Source: Prosthecobacter fusiformis (GTDB lineage: Bacteria > Verrucomicrobiota > Verrucomicrobiia > Verrucomicrobiales > Verrucomicrobiaceae). From it: a stretch of 64,000 nucleotides of DNA. Position 1 is the first letter of the stretch, and each line of letters starts with the position of its first letter. The stretch is from assembly GCF_004364345.1 (NCBI RefSeq), contig NZ_SOCA01000006.1, forward strand, positions 186,001-250,000. Direction: 5' to 3'. The notes below the pieces were generated by a model. The model saw nothing but the letters and a program-made list of their open reading frames with translations, was not told where the DNA came from and ran no database searches. Below are positions 50,292 to 61,132 of the stretch, piece by piece. The translations under genes were made by a program, and so were the position numbers.

Positions 50292-51134
50292 TCAGGATTC
50301 GAAGCGATGGCCGGCGGGGTAGGAGCCGAGGCTGCGGATGGAGGCTCCGTCGTTGAGGGTCTCGGCGAGGGCGCTCTGGACGTGGGGATCGGCGGGGGAG
50401 CCTTCGATTTCGATGTAAAAGCGGTATTTGTTAGGCTGGCCGCGGATGGGGCGGGACTCCAGGCGCTTCATGTTGATGGCACTATCGCTCAGCGGGGTGA
50501 GGAAGCGGCAGAGGCTGCCAGGGCGGTCGGGAAGCTCGACGACGAGAGCGGTTCGGTTGTTGGAGGTGCTGGCCGGATTGGCTGCGTGGCCTAACAAGAA
50601 GAACTGGGTAATGTTGGGGACCTCTCCAGCAATGGGGAAATGCAGGATGTCCAGGGAGTGACGCTGGGCGTTTTGACGAGGGCCAATGGCGGCCGCGCCT
50701 TCCTGGGTGGCGGCTTTTTCTGCGGCCTTGGCGGTGCTGGCTTCGACGATGCGCTTGGCGTCGGGATAGTTGGCTTTCAACCATTCATCGGAATGGAAGA
50801 AGGGCATGGCATGGGAGTGGATGGTTTTGATTTCCGCACAGTGCCGACCAAGGAGGGCGAGCTTTACATCCAGGGTGAGTTCTTCCAGGATGTGGAGGCC
50901 GCAGCGCTCGTCCACTAAACGGTCCACGGTATCGATGATGAAGCCACCGGAGGAGTTTTCGATGGGGACGATGCCGAGAGCCTGGGGGTGGGTGCGGATG
51001 AAATCAAAGACCTCAGAAATGCCAGCCAGGAGCTGTATCTGGGCATCTGGAAAACGCATCTGGGTGAGCAGGTGCGAAAAGCTGCCTTCAGGGCCAAGGC
51101 AGGCGAGGGTTTGGGGGTGTGATGCGTCTGTCAT
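50292..51134 (-). CDS. pheA: Prephenate dehydratase with ACT domain
   Basis: Converts prephenate to phenylpyruvate in phenylalanine synthesis, 280 residues. The PDT domain has LGPEGSFSH, GIVPIENSSGGF and EASTAKAAEKAA; the usual TRF motif reads TQF (PNITQFFLLG). The C-terminal ACT domain has DRPGSLCRFLTPL and the LESRPIRG phenylalanine-binding motif, so feedback by phenylalanine is expected. No chorismate mutase domain is attached. A repeat array lies just upstream of the start. Confidence 0.93.
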   Translation of the reverse strand: MTDASHPQTLACLGPEGSFSHLLTQMRFPDAQIQLLAGISEVFDFIRTHPQALGIVPIENSSGGFIIDTVDRLVDERCGLHILEELTLDVKLALLGRHCAEIKTIHSHAMPFFHSDEWLKANYPDAKRIVEASTAKAAEKAATQEGAAAIGPRQNAQRHSLDILHFPIAGEVPNITQFFLLGHAANPASTSNNRTALVVELPDRPGSLCRFLTPLSDSAINMKRLESRPIRGQPNKYRFYIEIEGSPADPHVQSALAETLNDGASIRSLGSYPAGHRFES

Positions 51135-51211
51135 CCGTGCGGCCCATGCTCTACCGCAGGGAGGGGGAGGTCAAGGGGGCAACGGGGGGAATGATGGGGC
51201 AAACTGGGAGT

Positions 51212-51286
<75 letters not shown>

Positions 51287-51371
51287 TTTGGGGGCGGCTT
51301 ATGGGGCGTATGGGACCTATAAGGGGAAGATGGCTTTCTGGTGTGCGTTTCTGAAGGCGGGTGGCCAGGCT

Positions 51372-52052
51372 TTAAGCGCCGAGGCTGAGGTATTCGCGGA
51401 CGGTGTGGTTCATGGCGCGGCGGGCAGGGGGGTAGGCCTGTGCGACGTGGGAGAGGGTGTCATCGAGGGCGAATTCTTCGGCCAGGGCGTGTTTGCCTGC
51501 GGCCTCGAGGTGGCTGACGACGACTTGCTCGTAGAATTCCAGATCCGGTGCACCCCGGCGCTGGGCGCGGCGGCGGAGGAAATCCGGGTAGAGGCTGGTG
51601 AGGACGAGGAACTGGTTCGCGCACTGCACGTGGATGAAGAAACGCTCGTGACTGCCGGCGTTCTCCAGGGCGGTGATGTAATCAATGCTGTAGAGGCTCT
51701 CCAACTTGCGCTCGGGCAGGTTTTGCGCGGCGGTGGCGGGAAGGCCAAAGTCTGCACACACGACGGCGATGTAATCGGCAATGGCGAGGTCATCCACGCC
51801 GACACGCTTGAGGGTGTGGCGGACGGTGATGAAGAAAAACAGCTCGGGGGAGAGGAAGGCAGCCTGTCGGCTAACCAAAAGCGCTTCAAAGAGTTTCGGG
51901 TGGTCGAGGATCATGCGGACGGCGTCCGGATCATCGAGAAGAGAAACGAGGCTTTCTTTTTCCCGCTGTGTGAGGGCCAAAGCATCTCGGATGAACTGCC
52001 AATCGGCAGACGTGAAACGATACCAGCAACCGGGGCGAGGGAACCTCATCAT
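51372..52052 (-). CDS. Conserved protein of unknown function
   Basis: A 226-residue soluble protein from the ATG at 52052 (MMRFPRPGCWYRFTSADWQF); further open frame upstream overlaps the permease leader region and does not look coding. It is mostly helical by composition, with no signal peptide, TM helix or catalytic motif I recognise; the patches PKLFEALLVSRQAAFLSPE and YSIDYITALENAGSHERFF look conserved. It lies 143 bases downstream of the permease gene on the same strand. Confidence 0.65.
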   Translation of the reverse strand: MMRFPRPGCWYRFTSADWQFIRDALALTQREKESLVSLLDDPDAVRMILDHPKLFEALLVSRQAAFLSPELFFFITVRHTLKRVGVDDLAIADYIAVVCADFGLPATAAQNLPERKLESLYSIDYITALENAGSHERFFIHVQCANQFLVLTSLYPDFLRRRAQRRGAPDLEFYEQVVVSHLEAAGKHALAEEFALDDTLSHVAQAYPPARRAMNHTVREYLSLGA

Positions 52053-52195
52053 AGTATTGGGATTTTGGATTCGAGAGACATCCAAGCATTGGTCGTGCCA
52101 GGAGTGCCCATCCAGTTGGATGTGATGACGTCGATTTTTGTTCGACGTGATTTTCGAATCTTCCAAATACCTGGAAGAGGCGTGCGCGTGGGGGA

Positions 52196-53578
52196 TCAGA
52201 TGTCCACGGTCGGGGTGACGTCTTTGGGCTTGAGAACTCGGTAAAGCAGGAGGCTGATGCCGATGATGGCGATGGCGATGATGGGGGCGGTACGCTCAGC
52301 TTCGCCACCGGTGGTGAGTGCTGCCTGAAGACGAACGAAGATGAGAGCGGCGCAAACAAATGCACCCAGAGCAGGGATGATGAGGGGGACTTCGAAGCCG
52401 CCTTTTTCCTCACCCGGGCGCAGTTTTAGGACAACGAGGGAGATATTGACGACGGTGAAGACGGTGAGGAGGAGGAGCACGGTGGATTCCGCGAGCTGCT
52501 TGACACCGCCGCTGAGAATGAGGGCACTGACGATGAAGAAGAGGACGGCGATGGCTACGTGAGGAGAGTGGCGGACGGGATGAACTTTGGAAAGAATAGC
52601 AGGGAGGAGGCCCTGCTTGCTCATGCCATAAAGAAGACGGGAACCCATGATGTAATTGAGCAGGGCGGTATTGCCGATGGCGAAGATGGTGATGCCGACA
52701 TAGACGCTATCAATGCCCTGAAACCAAGGGGCTGCGCGGTGGGCGACCTCCATGAGAGGGGTCTTGCTGGCGGCGAGCTCGCGCCAGGGGACGACGGAGA
52801 CGGCGGTGATGGCGACGGCCATGTAAATGAGGGTGGCCAGGATCATGGCTCCGATGAGACCGAAGGGGATGTTGCGGCGCGGATTTTTGACTTCCTCGCT
52901 AACATTGAGGATGTCTTCAAAACCGATGAATGAATAGAAGGTTAGCACGGCCCCCTGCATGACGAGGGCGAGTGTGATGCCGGAGCCGGAGCCGCCTGCA
53001 ACGGTGTCATTGGCCGTTTCAAAATAATCCACTCCGCCCCAGTAGCGTGCGCCGACGGCGATGATGAAGATGAGGCCTGAGGCTTCGACGACGGTGCAGA
53101 CGATGTTTGCCCACATGCTCTCCCTCAAGCCGCGATAAATGATGCAACCGACGAGGAAGACGAGGGCGATGGCGACGAGCTTGATGGGCAGCTCCATATT
53201 GAGAGCACGGGCCAGGTTTTCAGCGATGGCCTGGGAACCGGTGGCCATGCTGGTGAGGCCGCTCATCATGACGGCGATGCCGACAACATAACTGAGCCAG
53301 GGCTTGCGAAGGGAGCGCTGGGTGACGTAAGCGGCACCGCCTGCGCGTGCATAACGGCTGCCCACGCAGGCATAAGAAAGGCCGGTGAGCATGGCGGCGA
53401 GGAGGGCCATGAGGAAGGCGAGCCAGACGGCATTGCCCAACGTTTCCGCGGCGCGGCCAATGAGGGCATAGATACCAGCACCGAGCATGGAGCCGAGGCC
53501 GTAAAAGAGAATCTGCCAGCCGCCGATGGTTTGCTTGAGCTCGGACGTGGGGGATGAAGCGGGAGTGTTTTCAGCCAT
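52196..53578 (-). CDS. APC family amino acid permease
   Basis: A 460-residue integral membrane protein with about 12 TM helices of the amino acid/polyamine/organocation superfamily. Visible hallmarks are the N-terminal GSMLGAGIYALIG unwound TM1 motif, the GSRYARAGGAAYVTQRSL region of TM3 and the FIGFEDILNVSEEVKNPRRNIP consensus of TM6-loop. It lies 79 bases downstream of the fused 5-oxoprolinase gene, so it may import a substrate or product of that enzyme, though this is inference from position. Confidence 0.93.
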   Translation of the reverse strand: MAENTPASSPTSELKQTIGGWQILFYGLGSMLGAGIYALIGRAAETLGNAVWLAFLMALLAAMLTGLSYACVGSRYARAGGAAYVTQRSLRKPWLSYVVGIAVMMSGLTSMATGSQAIAENLARALNMELPIKLVAIALVFLVGCIIYRGLRESMWANIVCTVVEASGLIFIIAVGARYWGGVDYFETANDTVAGGSGSGITLALVMQGAVLTFYSFIGFEDILNVSEEVKNPRRNIPFGLIGAMILATLIYMAVAITAVSVVPWRELAASKTPLMEVAHRAAPWFQGIDSVYVGITIFAIGNTALLNYIMGSRLLYGMSKQGLLPAILSKVHPVRHSPHVAIAVLFFIVSALILSGGVKQLAESTVLLLLTVFTVVNISLVVLKLRPGEEKGGFEVPLIIPALGAFVCAALIFVRLQAALTTGGEAERTAPIIAIAIIGISLLLYRVLKPKDVTPTVDI

Positions 53579-53657
53579 GCGGATTCTTGGTTAGCGGATA
53601 ATGGCCCAAGGGGGAAGGGGAAAAGATTCGGGTGGGGTGGAAAGGCAAGGCGGGCTT

Positions 53658-56600
53658 TTACGAGGTGATTTGCCCCCAGCCGCCGCCGCCAGGAGTCTCG
53701 ATGCGGATGCGTTCGCCGGGCTGGACGGGGAAGCTGGTGCTGGAGGGCAAGATGGTGGAGTCCTGGCCTTGGATGAGAAACTGGCGGCCGCAAGAGCCGC
53801 CCTGGCCCCCCTCCAGACCGTAAGGCGCGGACTGGCGATGCTGAGTGAGGAGAGAGACGGTGAGGGGCTGGAGGAATTCGAACTCCCGAACGATGCCGTT
53901 GCCGCCGTGCCACTGACCGGTGCCACCGGAATGCTGGCGGATGGAGAATTCATGGAGACGCACGGGGTAGCGTTGCTCGATGATTTCGGGATCGGTGATG
54001 GCGGTATTTGTCATGTGGCTGTGCAGGGCATCGGCCCCGTGATAACCGGGACCTGCGCCGGTGCCGCCAGCGATGGTTTCATAATAACCGAAGCGGCCAT
54101 CGCCGAACAAAAAGTTATTCATGGTGCCCTGGCTGCAGGCCTGGAGGCGGAAGGCGAGGAGGAGGGTATCCACCAGGCGCTGGCTGACCTCCACATTGCC
54201 GCCGACGACGGCGGGATCCTGGGCGGGGTCGCCAGTGAAGACGGGGTTTAGGAGGGTGCCCTTGGGCAAGATGATCTCGACTGGCTCCAGCAGGCCTTCG
54301 TTTAAAGGGAGGTCTTCCTGGAGGAGGAGGCGGAGGGTATAGAGGACGGCGCTGCTGACGATGGCGCGGGTAGCATTGAGATTGTGCGGATGGACAGGTG
54401 AGGTGCCGGTGAAGTCCAGGCGGAGGCGAGCGGGGGTGGGATGGGTGATGTGGACGCGGATGAGGGAGCCGTCGTCCAGCGTCTGCTGGGCCATGCCATC
54501 CTGGATGTGGGGGATCTGGCGCTGCATGACCTGGGCGCTGTGGGCGAGGATGGCGTCCAGGCATTCAAGAAGAGCCTGGGGGGAATCACCTGCGAGATCG
54601 CGAAGACGGTCTGCGCCGAGGAGGTTGGCGGCGAGCTGGGCGTGGAGATCGGCGAGGTTATCTGCTAGATTTCGGGTGGGGTAAGGGGAGGTGTTGAGCA
54701 GGGTGGCGATGGTTTCAAAACAGGACTGCCCGGCGCGGACGAGGTGCTGAGGTGAGATGACCACGCCTTCCTGGACAAGGGATGTGGCGGTGGCTGGCAT
54801 GGAGCCAGGAGTGATGCCGCCGATCTCAGCATGGTGGGCGCGATTTGCCACGAAACCGAGGAGGGTGCCGGAGGAGTCAAAGGCGGGAGTGATGAGGGTG
54901 ACATCCGGCAGGTGCGAGCCTCCATAGGCGGGATGATTGGTGATGAGGGTATCCCCAGGCTGAAGGGAAAAACCACGAGTGGCCTCGCGCACGCAGACGC
55001 CGAGGGCACCGAGGTGAACGGGGATGTGCGGAGCACTGGAAATGAGGCGACCGCTGGCATCCAGGAGAGCGCAGGAGAAGTCCAGGCGCTCGCGGATATT
55101 GGTGGAGATGGAGGTGCGGCAGAGGAGGGCCCCCATGTCTGTGACAATGCTGTGCAGGCGATGGCGTACGAGATCCCGAGAAAGGGGCTGGACGTGGGGC
55201 TCAGATGGAGCGGCGGTTTGGCTGCGGGTGAGGATGTGAGAGAAGCCGGGCACATGAGCAGCCTGCCAACCGGAGGAGACGACGAGGGTGCTGAACGCAT
55301 CCTGAATGAGGAGGGGGCCGATGCCGAGAGGGATCTCAGGGGGAGTGGTAGGTAGGGCTATGGAAGCGGGCTGGAAGGAGACAACGACGCGGAGGCTGAC
55401 AAGCTCGATGATCCGATGGGATGGCGGGGTATAACCAAAAAGACGTTCGTATGATTGGCGGTATCGAAGGGGCAAATCGGAGGATTTTTCAAAGGCGACT
55501 TGAATAGGGGTGTCCTGGCCGCGCAGGCGAAGCTCGGCAAGGAGGGACGATGGGTGGGCCTGGCCATGCGGGAGGGTATCCATGGCGGCTTTGAGTGCGG
55601 TGGTGGCTTCGGTGATGAGTTCTCCGATCCAGCCGTCCACATGGTCCAGGCATTCATCCAGGGGGCGGAGTACTTGTTTTTCCGCCAACCTTTCCGGCAC
55701 GGCCTGATGCAGGCCGACGGCGCTGAGGATGCCTGCATTTTCCGGGGCAAGAATGGTGGTGATGCCCAGGCGATCCGCGACGGCACAGGCGTGCTGGGGA
55801 CCGGCACCGCCGAAGGCGAGGAGGGCGTAATCGCGGGGGTCGTATCCCTCGGCGACGGAGATGCGGCGGATGGCATCGGCCATGTGCTCAACGGCGAGGT
55901 TCAGGCAGGCATGGAGGAGTTCATCCTGGTCACTGAAACCGGTGCTGAGGGAGAAAAGTTCGCTCAGGCGGTTGCGGCCTGCATCGGCATCCAGGGGGAT
56001 GGGGGCTCGGGAGGGATCAAAGCGGCCTAACAAAAGATTCACATCGGTGATGGTCAGCGGGCCGCCGCGTCCATAGCAGGCGGGGCCGGGATGGGAGCCT
56101 GCGCTTTCCGGCCCGACGGCGAGGCCGTGCGGTGTCCACTGGCAGATGGAGCCGCCGCCTGCGGCCACGGTTTCAATGGCGACGCAGGGGGCGAGTAATT
56201 GCATGCCGGCGACGTTTTGGCTAAAGCGGTAGCCTGGGCGTCCGTCGATGCGGGCGACATCTGTACTGGTGCCGCCCATGTCCAGTGTGAGGATGCGCCG
56301 GTGGCCCAGGCTGGCGGCGGCATTGGCTGCGCCGAGGGCACCGCCTGCGGGGCCGCTGAGCAAGAGGTCTTTGGGCCGGATGGCGGTGGTGGATTCGAGT
56401 CCGCCGGCGGAGTTTAGAATGGACAGTGAGGAGCCTGAGAGCGGACGAGCGACGCCCTGAATGAAGGCCTCCACGGGGCCGGTGAGGTAGGCATTGGCGA
56501 CGGCGCTTTGCGCACGCGGGAGGATCTTGGTGAAGGGGGCGATCTGGCTGGAAAGAGTGACGTGGGTGAAGCCTGCGGCAAGGAGCAGTGCCGCGACACG

Positions 56601-57350
56601 ATCTTCATGCTGGGGATGGGCGTAGCTATGAAGAAGGGCGACTGCGGCATGACGGTAGCCTTTTGAAACGAAGGCCTGAGCCTGGGCTATGACGGCGGCT
56701 TCATCCAGGGAGAGGATCAAGTGGCCGTCGGTGGCGATGCGCTCTGGTACCTCTGCAATGGCAGCACAGAAGATGGGGCGCGGCTCATGCTGGAGGGCAA
56801 AGAGGTCGCTGCGACGTTGGTCGCCGATTTTGAGGAGGTCGCCGAAACCCTGGGTGATGAAGAAGGCGGTGGGGGAGCCTTTGCGCTCCAGCAGGGCATT
56901 GGTGGCGCGGGTGGTGGCGAGACGGAGCTCCAGGGGAGGGAATGGCTGGCCTAACGGGGTGTGTGTCAAAAGGCGCGTGGCCAGGACGGGGGCTTCCTCG
57001 CCCGTGGTGAGATCGATGAGGAAAGGCGGCAGCGGGAGGTCGGTGGCGGAATGGGCGATCTCCAGCAGGCTTTGATTGGGGGCTGATGCGTTTGTTTGCC
57101 GATGGCCGGTGACTGAAAAGGGGATGCCCTCGCCTGAGGTGCCAATGATGACGCCATGGAAGCCTTTATAAAACCCAGCGGCCATCAAGGGCAGGCCTTC
57201 GATGCACCATTGATCAGGTGCTGGGCAGGCGATGACGCGAACACGGAGGACGCCGGTGGATAGAACTTTGCAGCGAGTCTCGACTCCTTGCGGATCTTGG
57301 GCAAAGGCATCGGTAAAAGTGCCGCCGGTGTCGGTCGCGATGCGCCACAT
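53658..57350 (-). CDS. 5-oxoprolinase/hydantoinase, fused A and B subunits
   Basis: A 1230-residue protein from the ATG at 57350 ([16 protein letters not shown]). It joins an N-terminal hydantoinase/oxoprolinase domain, a HyuA domain with [16 protein letters not shown], and a C-terminal HyuB domain (about residue 690 on) with [20 protein letters not shown] and GGGGWG at the end. The single-chain A+B form is the length of eukaryotic ATP-dependent 5-oxoprolinase (OPLAH), which opens 5-oxoproline to glutamate. N-substituted hydantoin hydrolysis is the alternative. The longer open frame to 57545 overlaps the upstream TPR gene and is not native. Confidence 0.92.
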   Translation of the reverse strand: MWRIATDTGGTFTDAFAQDPQGVETRCKVLSTGVLRVRVIACPAPDQWCIEGLPLMAAGFYKGFHGVIIGTSGEGIPFSVTGHRQTNASAPNQSLLEIAHSATDLPLPPFLIDLTTGEEAPVLATRLLTHTPLGQPFPPLELRLATTRATNALLERKGSPTAFFITQGFGDLLKIGDQRRSDLFALQHEPRPIFCAAIAEVPERIATDGHLILSLDEAAVIAQAQAFVSKGYRHAAVALLHSYAHPQHEDRVAALLLAAGFTHVTLSSQIAPFTKILPRAQSAVANAYLTGPVEAFIQGVARPLSGSSLSILNSAGGLESTTAIRPKDLLLSGPAGGALGAANAAASLGHRRILTLDMGGTSTDVARIDGRPGYRFSQNVAGMQLLAPCVAIETVAAGGGSICQWTPHGLAVGPESAGSHPGPACYGRGGPLTITDVNLLLGRFDPSRAPIPLDADAGRNRLSELFSLSTGFSDQDELLHACLNLAVEHMADAIRRISVAEGYDPRDYALLAFGGAGPQHACAVADRLGITTILAPENAGILSAVGLHQAVPERLAEKQVLRPLDECLDHVDGWIGELITEATTALKAAMDTLPHGQAHPSSLLAELRLRGQDTPIQVAFEKSSDLPLRYRQSYERLFGYTPPSHRIIELVSLRVVVSFQPASIALPTTPPEIPLGIGPLLIQDAFSTLVVSSGWQAAHVPGFSHILTRSQTAAPSEPHVQPLSRDLVRHRLHSIVTDMGALLCRTSISTNIRERLDFSCALLDASGRLISSAPHIPVHLGALGVCVREATRGFSLQPGDTLITNHPAYGGSHLPDVTLITPAFDSSGTLLGFVANRAHHAEIGGITPGSMPATATSLVQEGVVISPQHLVRAGQSCFETIATLLNTSPYPTRNLADNLADLHAQLAANLLGADRLRDLAGDSPQALLECLDAILAHSAQVMQRQIPHIQDGMAQQTLDDGSLIRVHITHPTPARLRLDFTGTSPVHPHNLNATRAIVSSAVLYTLRLLLQEDLPLNEGLLEPVEIILPKGTLLNPVFTGDPAQDPAVVGGNVEVSQRLVDTLLLAFRLQACSQGTMNNFLFGDGRFGYYETIAGGTGAGPGYHGADALHSHMTNTAITDPEIIEQRYPVRLHEFSIRQHSGGTGQWHGGNGIVREFEFLQPLTVSLLTQHRQSAPYGLEGGQGGSCGRQFLIQGQDSTILPSSTSFPVQPGERIRIETPGGGGWGQITS

Positions 57351-57354
57351 AGGG

Positions 57355-58044
57355 TTATTTTTTTTCTGGAGGTGGGGAGTTGGTTCCGGGGAGCAATTCG
57401 GACTCGACCAAGGCATCCATGTAAGCGGCGGATTGTCCGGGTTTATAGATTTTTGCAGCTTTGGCGATCCATTCCCTGGAGGTGGTTTCTTCATTGCGGC
57501 CAGAGGCGATGGCGGCCTTGCTATAATAATAAGCCGGGGTGTCATCCATGAAGGTGAAATGATCCTTCAAAGTTTTTTCGGCCTGCTCGTATTGATCCAT
57601 CTGTACTTCACAGATGAGGCGCTTAAAGAGAGTCAGGTGACGAACCTGGAGCTGTAAATCGGGGAGATCATCCAGCAATTTTTGCAGGGCGGCGGAGGCT
57701 GCGGGCCAGTCCTTTTTGACGAAGAGGAGTTCCGCTTTGTTGAAGCGAGGAGCAAGGGCGGATGGCTGGATGGCGGCTGCTTTATCAAGCTGCTGGGCAG
57801 CCTTGTCAAAATCACGCAGGGCAGGGGTGAGATACAGGGAGCCGCGCATGTTATAAACATCCGCCAAGCCAGGGGCGAGGGCTTCGATTTCGTCGAGTTT
57901 TTTCAGGGCTTCCTGATAACGCTCCTGCTTCTGCAACTGATAGGTTTCCTGGAGCATGGCCTGGACCTCCAGAGATGGCTTAGGCTCCGCAGAAACCAAG
58001 GTGGCTGACAGGAGCGTGAGCAGGAAAACGCGGGATAAAGTCAT
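57355..58044 (-). CDS. Secreted TPR protein
   Basis: A 229-residue exported protein with a signal peptide ending LVSAEP and about four tetratricopeptide-like helical pairs ([42 protein letters not shown]). TPR domains bind other proteins. It is four bases upstream of the oxoprolinase start on the same strand, so both are probably in one transcript; a functional tie is unclear because the enzyme should be cytosolic. Confidence 0.82.
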   Translation of the reverse strand: MTLSRVFLLTLLSATLVSAEPKPSLEVQAMLQETYQLQKQERYQEALKKLDEIEALAPGLADVYNMRGSLYLTPALRDFDKAAQQLDKAAAIQPSALAPRFNKAELLFVKKDWPAASAALQKLLDDLPDLQLQVRHLTLFKRLICEVQMDQYEQAEKTLKDHFTFMDDTPAYYYSKAAIASGRNEETTSREWIAKAAKIYKPGQSAAYMDALVESELLPGTNSPPPEKK

Positions 58045-58251
58045 GCAGTGGCCAGCTTACTGCCGGGTGACAGGCAGGCAAGGGAAAGGCATGGGGGACA
58101 CCGCAAAAGATGAGAGGGTGATGCCAAATCCGGGCTGGTTTTTAACAAAGCAAGGTGAGTGGAGAGGGGACTTCAGGGCGATCTTTAAATTGCAGAAATC
58201 AAAGCAACTCCGGGTGCGTGGCTTACGCCCCCAATCCCCCCCCGATAAACC

Positions 58252-59271
58252 ATGAAGACCACCCTGCTCATTACTTCCTCCCTATTGTCACTGATGGCCT
58301 CGGCTGCATTTGCAGATGCGCTGTCGGATTCTTATCTGGCGATGTTCAAGCCGCTGCCTGAAGTGGCCCCATCCCAGGACAATGAGCTCACGGAAGCGAA
58401 GACCAATCTGGGCCGGATGCTGTACTACGAGACACGCCTTTCAAAGAACGGCAAAATGTCCTGCAACAGTTGCCACATGCTGGATAAATTTGGTCAGGAT
58501 AATCTGCCCTTTTCCCCGGGGCATGAAGGCAAGCTAGGAGGGCGGAGTTCGCCCACGGTTTACAATGCGGCGCTGCACATCGCGCAATTCTGGGATGGGC
58601 GTGCGACGACGGTGGAGGAGCAGGCCAAAGGGCCGGTGCTGAATCCGGTGGAAATGGGCATGGCCAGTGCGAATGACGTGGTGGCTGTGCTGAAGTCCAT
58701 CCCTGGCTATGTTGAGGCGTTTAAAGCTGCGTTTCCAGGCGAAGCGGAGCCTGTGAACTATGACAATTTTGGCAAGGCCGTCGGTGCCTTTGAGCGCAGA
58801 CTCGTGACGCCATCCCGCTGGGACGACTATCTGAGAGGACGCAAGGAGGCGCTGACCGTGGACGAGCAAAAGGGGTATGAAACCTTTGCCAAAGCTGGCT
58901 GTGCGACCTGCCATAATGGCCCGGCCATCGGCGGGGCGATGTATCATAAGCTGGGACTGGTGAAGGCCTGGCCGGGACTGAAGGATCTGGGGCGCTATGA
59001 GGCGACGCACGTAGATGGCGACAAGCATTTCTTCAAAGTATCCGGTCTGCGTAACGTGACCGAAACGGGTCCCTATCTGCATGATGGCTCCGTGAAGACC
59101 CTGGAAGATATGGTGAGGATGATGGGTGAGCACCAACTGGGCAAGATGCTGACGGATGAAGAGACAGCCAGCATCGTGACCTTCCTGAAATCTTTAAAAG
59201 GAGAGATCCCCAAAGAATACATCGCCCAGCCGAAACTGCCTGCTAGCGGACCGAATACCCCGAAGGCCTGA
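58252..59271 (+). CDS. Di-heme cytochrome c peroxidase (MauG/CcpA family)
   Basis: A 339-residue exported protein with a signal peptide (to AFADA) and two c-type heme sites: C71-N-S-C74-H75 and C217-A-T-C220-H221. The order, spacing and blocks such as GRSSPTVYNAALHIAQFWDGRA and VSGLRNVTETGPYLHDGSVKTLEDMV match bacterial di-heme cytochrome c peroxidases, which reduce hydrogen peroxide in the periplasm. MauG-like protein oxidation is the alternative. It stands alone. Confidence 0.95.
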   Translation: MKTTLLITSSLLSLMASAAFADALSDSYLAMFKPLPEVAPSQDNELTEAKTNLGRMLYYETRLSKNGKMSCNSCHMLDKFGQDNLPFSPGHEGKLGGRSSPTVYNAALHIAQFWDGRATTVEEQAKGPVLNPVEMGMASANDVVAVLKSIPGYVEAFKAAFPGEAEPVNYDNFGKAVGAFERRLVTPSRWDDYLRGRKEALTVDEQKGYETFAKAGCATCHNGPAIGGAMYHKLGLVKAWPGLKDLGRYEATHVDGDKHFFKVSGLRNVTETGPYLHDGSVKTLEDMVRMMGEHQLGKMLTDEETASIVTFLKSLKGEIPKEYIAQPKLPASGPNTPKA

Positions 59272-59395
59272 TGTGAGGCTGAGTGGAAAGGCAAGAGCGC
59301 CTCGCTGGCTACGGTCAGGCGCTTTTATTTTCCCCAGGAACGGGCTTTGTTGATCCTTGACCACAGCGACTTGCCCTCTGAGTTTCCACGAACTC

Positions 59396-60589
59396 ATGTC
59401 CGTCCCGCTCCTCGACGTCAACGCCCAGAATATCCCTCTCGAATCTGAACTCCAGGCCGCGTTCACGCGTGTGCTGCAGCACGGTCGCTTCATCATGGGG
59501 CCGGAGATGGAGGTGTTTGAAAAAGAAATCGCCGAGATGGTGGGTGTGAAGCATGCGCTGGCTGTTTCCTCAGGCACCGATGCGCTTTTGCTCGCGCTCA
59601 TGGCGCTGGACATCGGTCCAGGGGATGAGGTGCTGTGCCCGGCCTTCACCTTTTTCGCCACGGCAGGGGCGGTGTCCCGCCTGGGGGCGATACCTGTTTT
59701 TACAGACATTTGCCCCATCTGCTTCAACCTGGATGTCAATGACGCGCGGGCAAAGATCACGGAGAAAACGAAAGCAATCATCCCGGTGCATCTTTTTGGT
59801 CAAAGCGCCGACATGGATGCCATCCTGGCGCTGGCTGAGGAAAAAGGCCTGCGGGTCATTGAAGACGGAGCTCAGGCGATTGGGGCGGAGTATAAGGGCC
59901 GTGGGTGCGGGTCCATGGGGGACTTTGGCGCGTATAGCTTTTTCCCCAGCAAAAATCTGGGCGGCTTTGGCGATGGTGGCATGCTGGTGACCAATGATGA
60001 TGCGCTGGCCGAATTTGCCCGGGTGCTGCGCGTGCATGGCTCAAAGCCGAAGTACTACCATCACTACGTGGGCGGCAATTTCCGCATGGATACGCTGCAA
60101 TGCGCGCTGCTGAGCGTGAAGGTGAAGCGCTATGCTGAATACACGGCCCAGCGTCAGGCCAATGCGGCCCACTATACAGAGGCACTGTCAAAACTGCCGG
60201 GCGTGGTGCAGGCGGATCCCTCCCATTGTAAATGCTTGAGCAGCCAGGATGCCTGGCTGGCAGGGCAGGAGGCCCGCATCGTGCTGCCTGTGGGCTATGC
60301 GCACAATACGCATATCTGGAACCAATATACCCTGCGGGTGATTGGAGCCGGGCAGCGTGATGGCCTGCGTGATTATTTACAAAAAGCAGGCATCGGCTGC
60401 GAGATCTATTATCCGCTGACCCTAGACCAGCAGCCCTGCTTTGCCGACCTGCCCGAGGCGTCTTTGAGCGGCTGTGAAGTCTCTCACAGGATGGCCCAGG
60501 AGGTCATCAGCCTGCCCATCTATGGTGAGCTGACAGAAGCCCAGCGCCTGGAGGTCATTGCTGGCATCGCTAGCTGGCTCAGTGCTTGA
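59396..60589 (+). CDS. DegT/DnrJ/EryC1/StrS aminotransferase
   Basis: PLP-dependent sugar aminotransferase of 397 residues from the ATG at 59396 (MSVPLLDVN). PLP contacts visible are SSGTDALLLAL, the stacking region FFATAGAVSR, D157 in IEDGAQAIGA and the Schiff-base K186 in FFPSKNLGGFGDGGM. It likely aminates a nucleotide-linked keto-sugar for surface polysaccharide. Its last 11 bases overlap, tail to tail, the GtrA gene. An insertion around residue 285 (CLSSQDAWLAGQE) is unlike most family members. Confidence 0.94.
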   Translation: MSVPLLDVNAQNIPLESELQAAFTRVLQHGRFIMGPEMEVFEKEIAEMVGVKHALAVSSGTDALLLALMALDIGPGDEVLCPAFTFFATAGAVSRLGAIPVFTDICPICFNLDVNDARAKITEKTKAIIPVHLFGQSADMDAILALAEEKGLRVIEDGAQAIGAEYKGRGCGSMGDFGAYSFFPSKNLGGFGDGGMLVTNDDALAEFARVLRVHGSKPKYYHHYVGGNFRMDTLQCALLSVKVKRYAEYTAQRQANAAHYTEALSKLPGVVQADPSHCKCLSSQDAWLAGQEARIVLPVGYAHNTHIWNQYTLRVIGAGQRDGLRDYLQKAGIGCEIYYPLTLDQQPCFADLPEASLSGCEVSHRMAQEVISLPIYGELTEAQRLEVIAGIASWLSA

Positions 60590-61082
60590 AGATAAAGAGC
60601 TTTCGGCAGACGTAATTGATCAGCACGGAAGTGACCGCCATGCTGCCCTGGGCGATCCAGGTGCTGATGCCAAAGACCTTGATCAGCCAGGGGCCTGCCA
60701 GCAGGCCGCCGCTGAAGCTAATGGCGCTGATGATGAAGAAGCTGGCGATCTCCACCGTGCGGCTATGGCGACCGGACTTGAACACCCACATGATGTTGGT
60801 GACATAGGCCACTGTGGTGCTGAAAAACACAGCGATAAGATTGCTAATGGCCGTATTCATCGCCCGGGTGGCATCCGGCAGCGAATGATCAAAGGCTGGA
60901 AAGACCCACATGGACAGGGGAAACCAGATGAGCTGATGGGTGATGAAGGCACCCAGGCCGCAGATCCCGTATTTGATGAACTGCAGCAGCGGATGTGCAT
61001 CGCGGGAGTTCACATGGGCCAAGATGGTGCGCCAGTCATTGTCGCGGACGAACTGGGTGAGGGAGCTGAGCTGGGCGAACAT
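60579..61082 (-). CDS. GtrA-family membrane protein
   Basis: A 167-residue protein from the ATG at 61082 (MFAQLSSLTQFVRDND) with four TM helices, starting at FIKYGICGLGAFITHQLIWF and containing TTVAYVTNIMWVFKSGRHS. The GtrA family is thought to translocate or bind lipid-linked sugars for glycosylation of surface polysaccharide. Convergent with, and overlapping, the DegT aminotransferase; both suggest cell-surface sugar chemistry. A terminator upstream isolates it from the lipoprotein gene. Confidence 0.88.
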   Translation of the reverse strand: MFAQLSSLTQFVRDNDWRTILAHVNSRDAHPLLQFIKYGICGLGAFITHQLIWFPLSMWVFPAFDHSLPDATRAMNTAISNLIAVFFSTTVAYVTNIMWVFKSGRHSRTVEIASFFIISAISFSGGLLAGPWLIKVFGISTWIAQGSMAVTSVLINYVCRKLFIFKH

Positions 61083-61132
61083 AAAAGGAGAGTCGCTGTA
61101 CTCACGCTGCCTTTCTTCAAGAGCACAAGAAA

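Noticed and set aside
57351-57545. Longer N-terminus of the fused oxoprolinase
   Set aside because: It would overlap the TPR gene in another frame, and the family motif TDTGGTFTD begins directly after the ATG at 57350.
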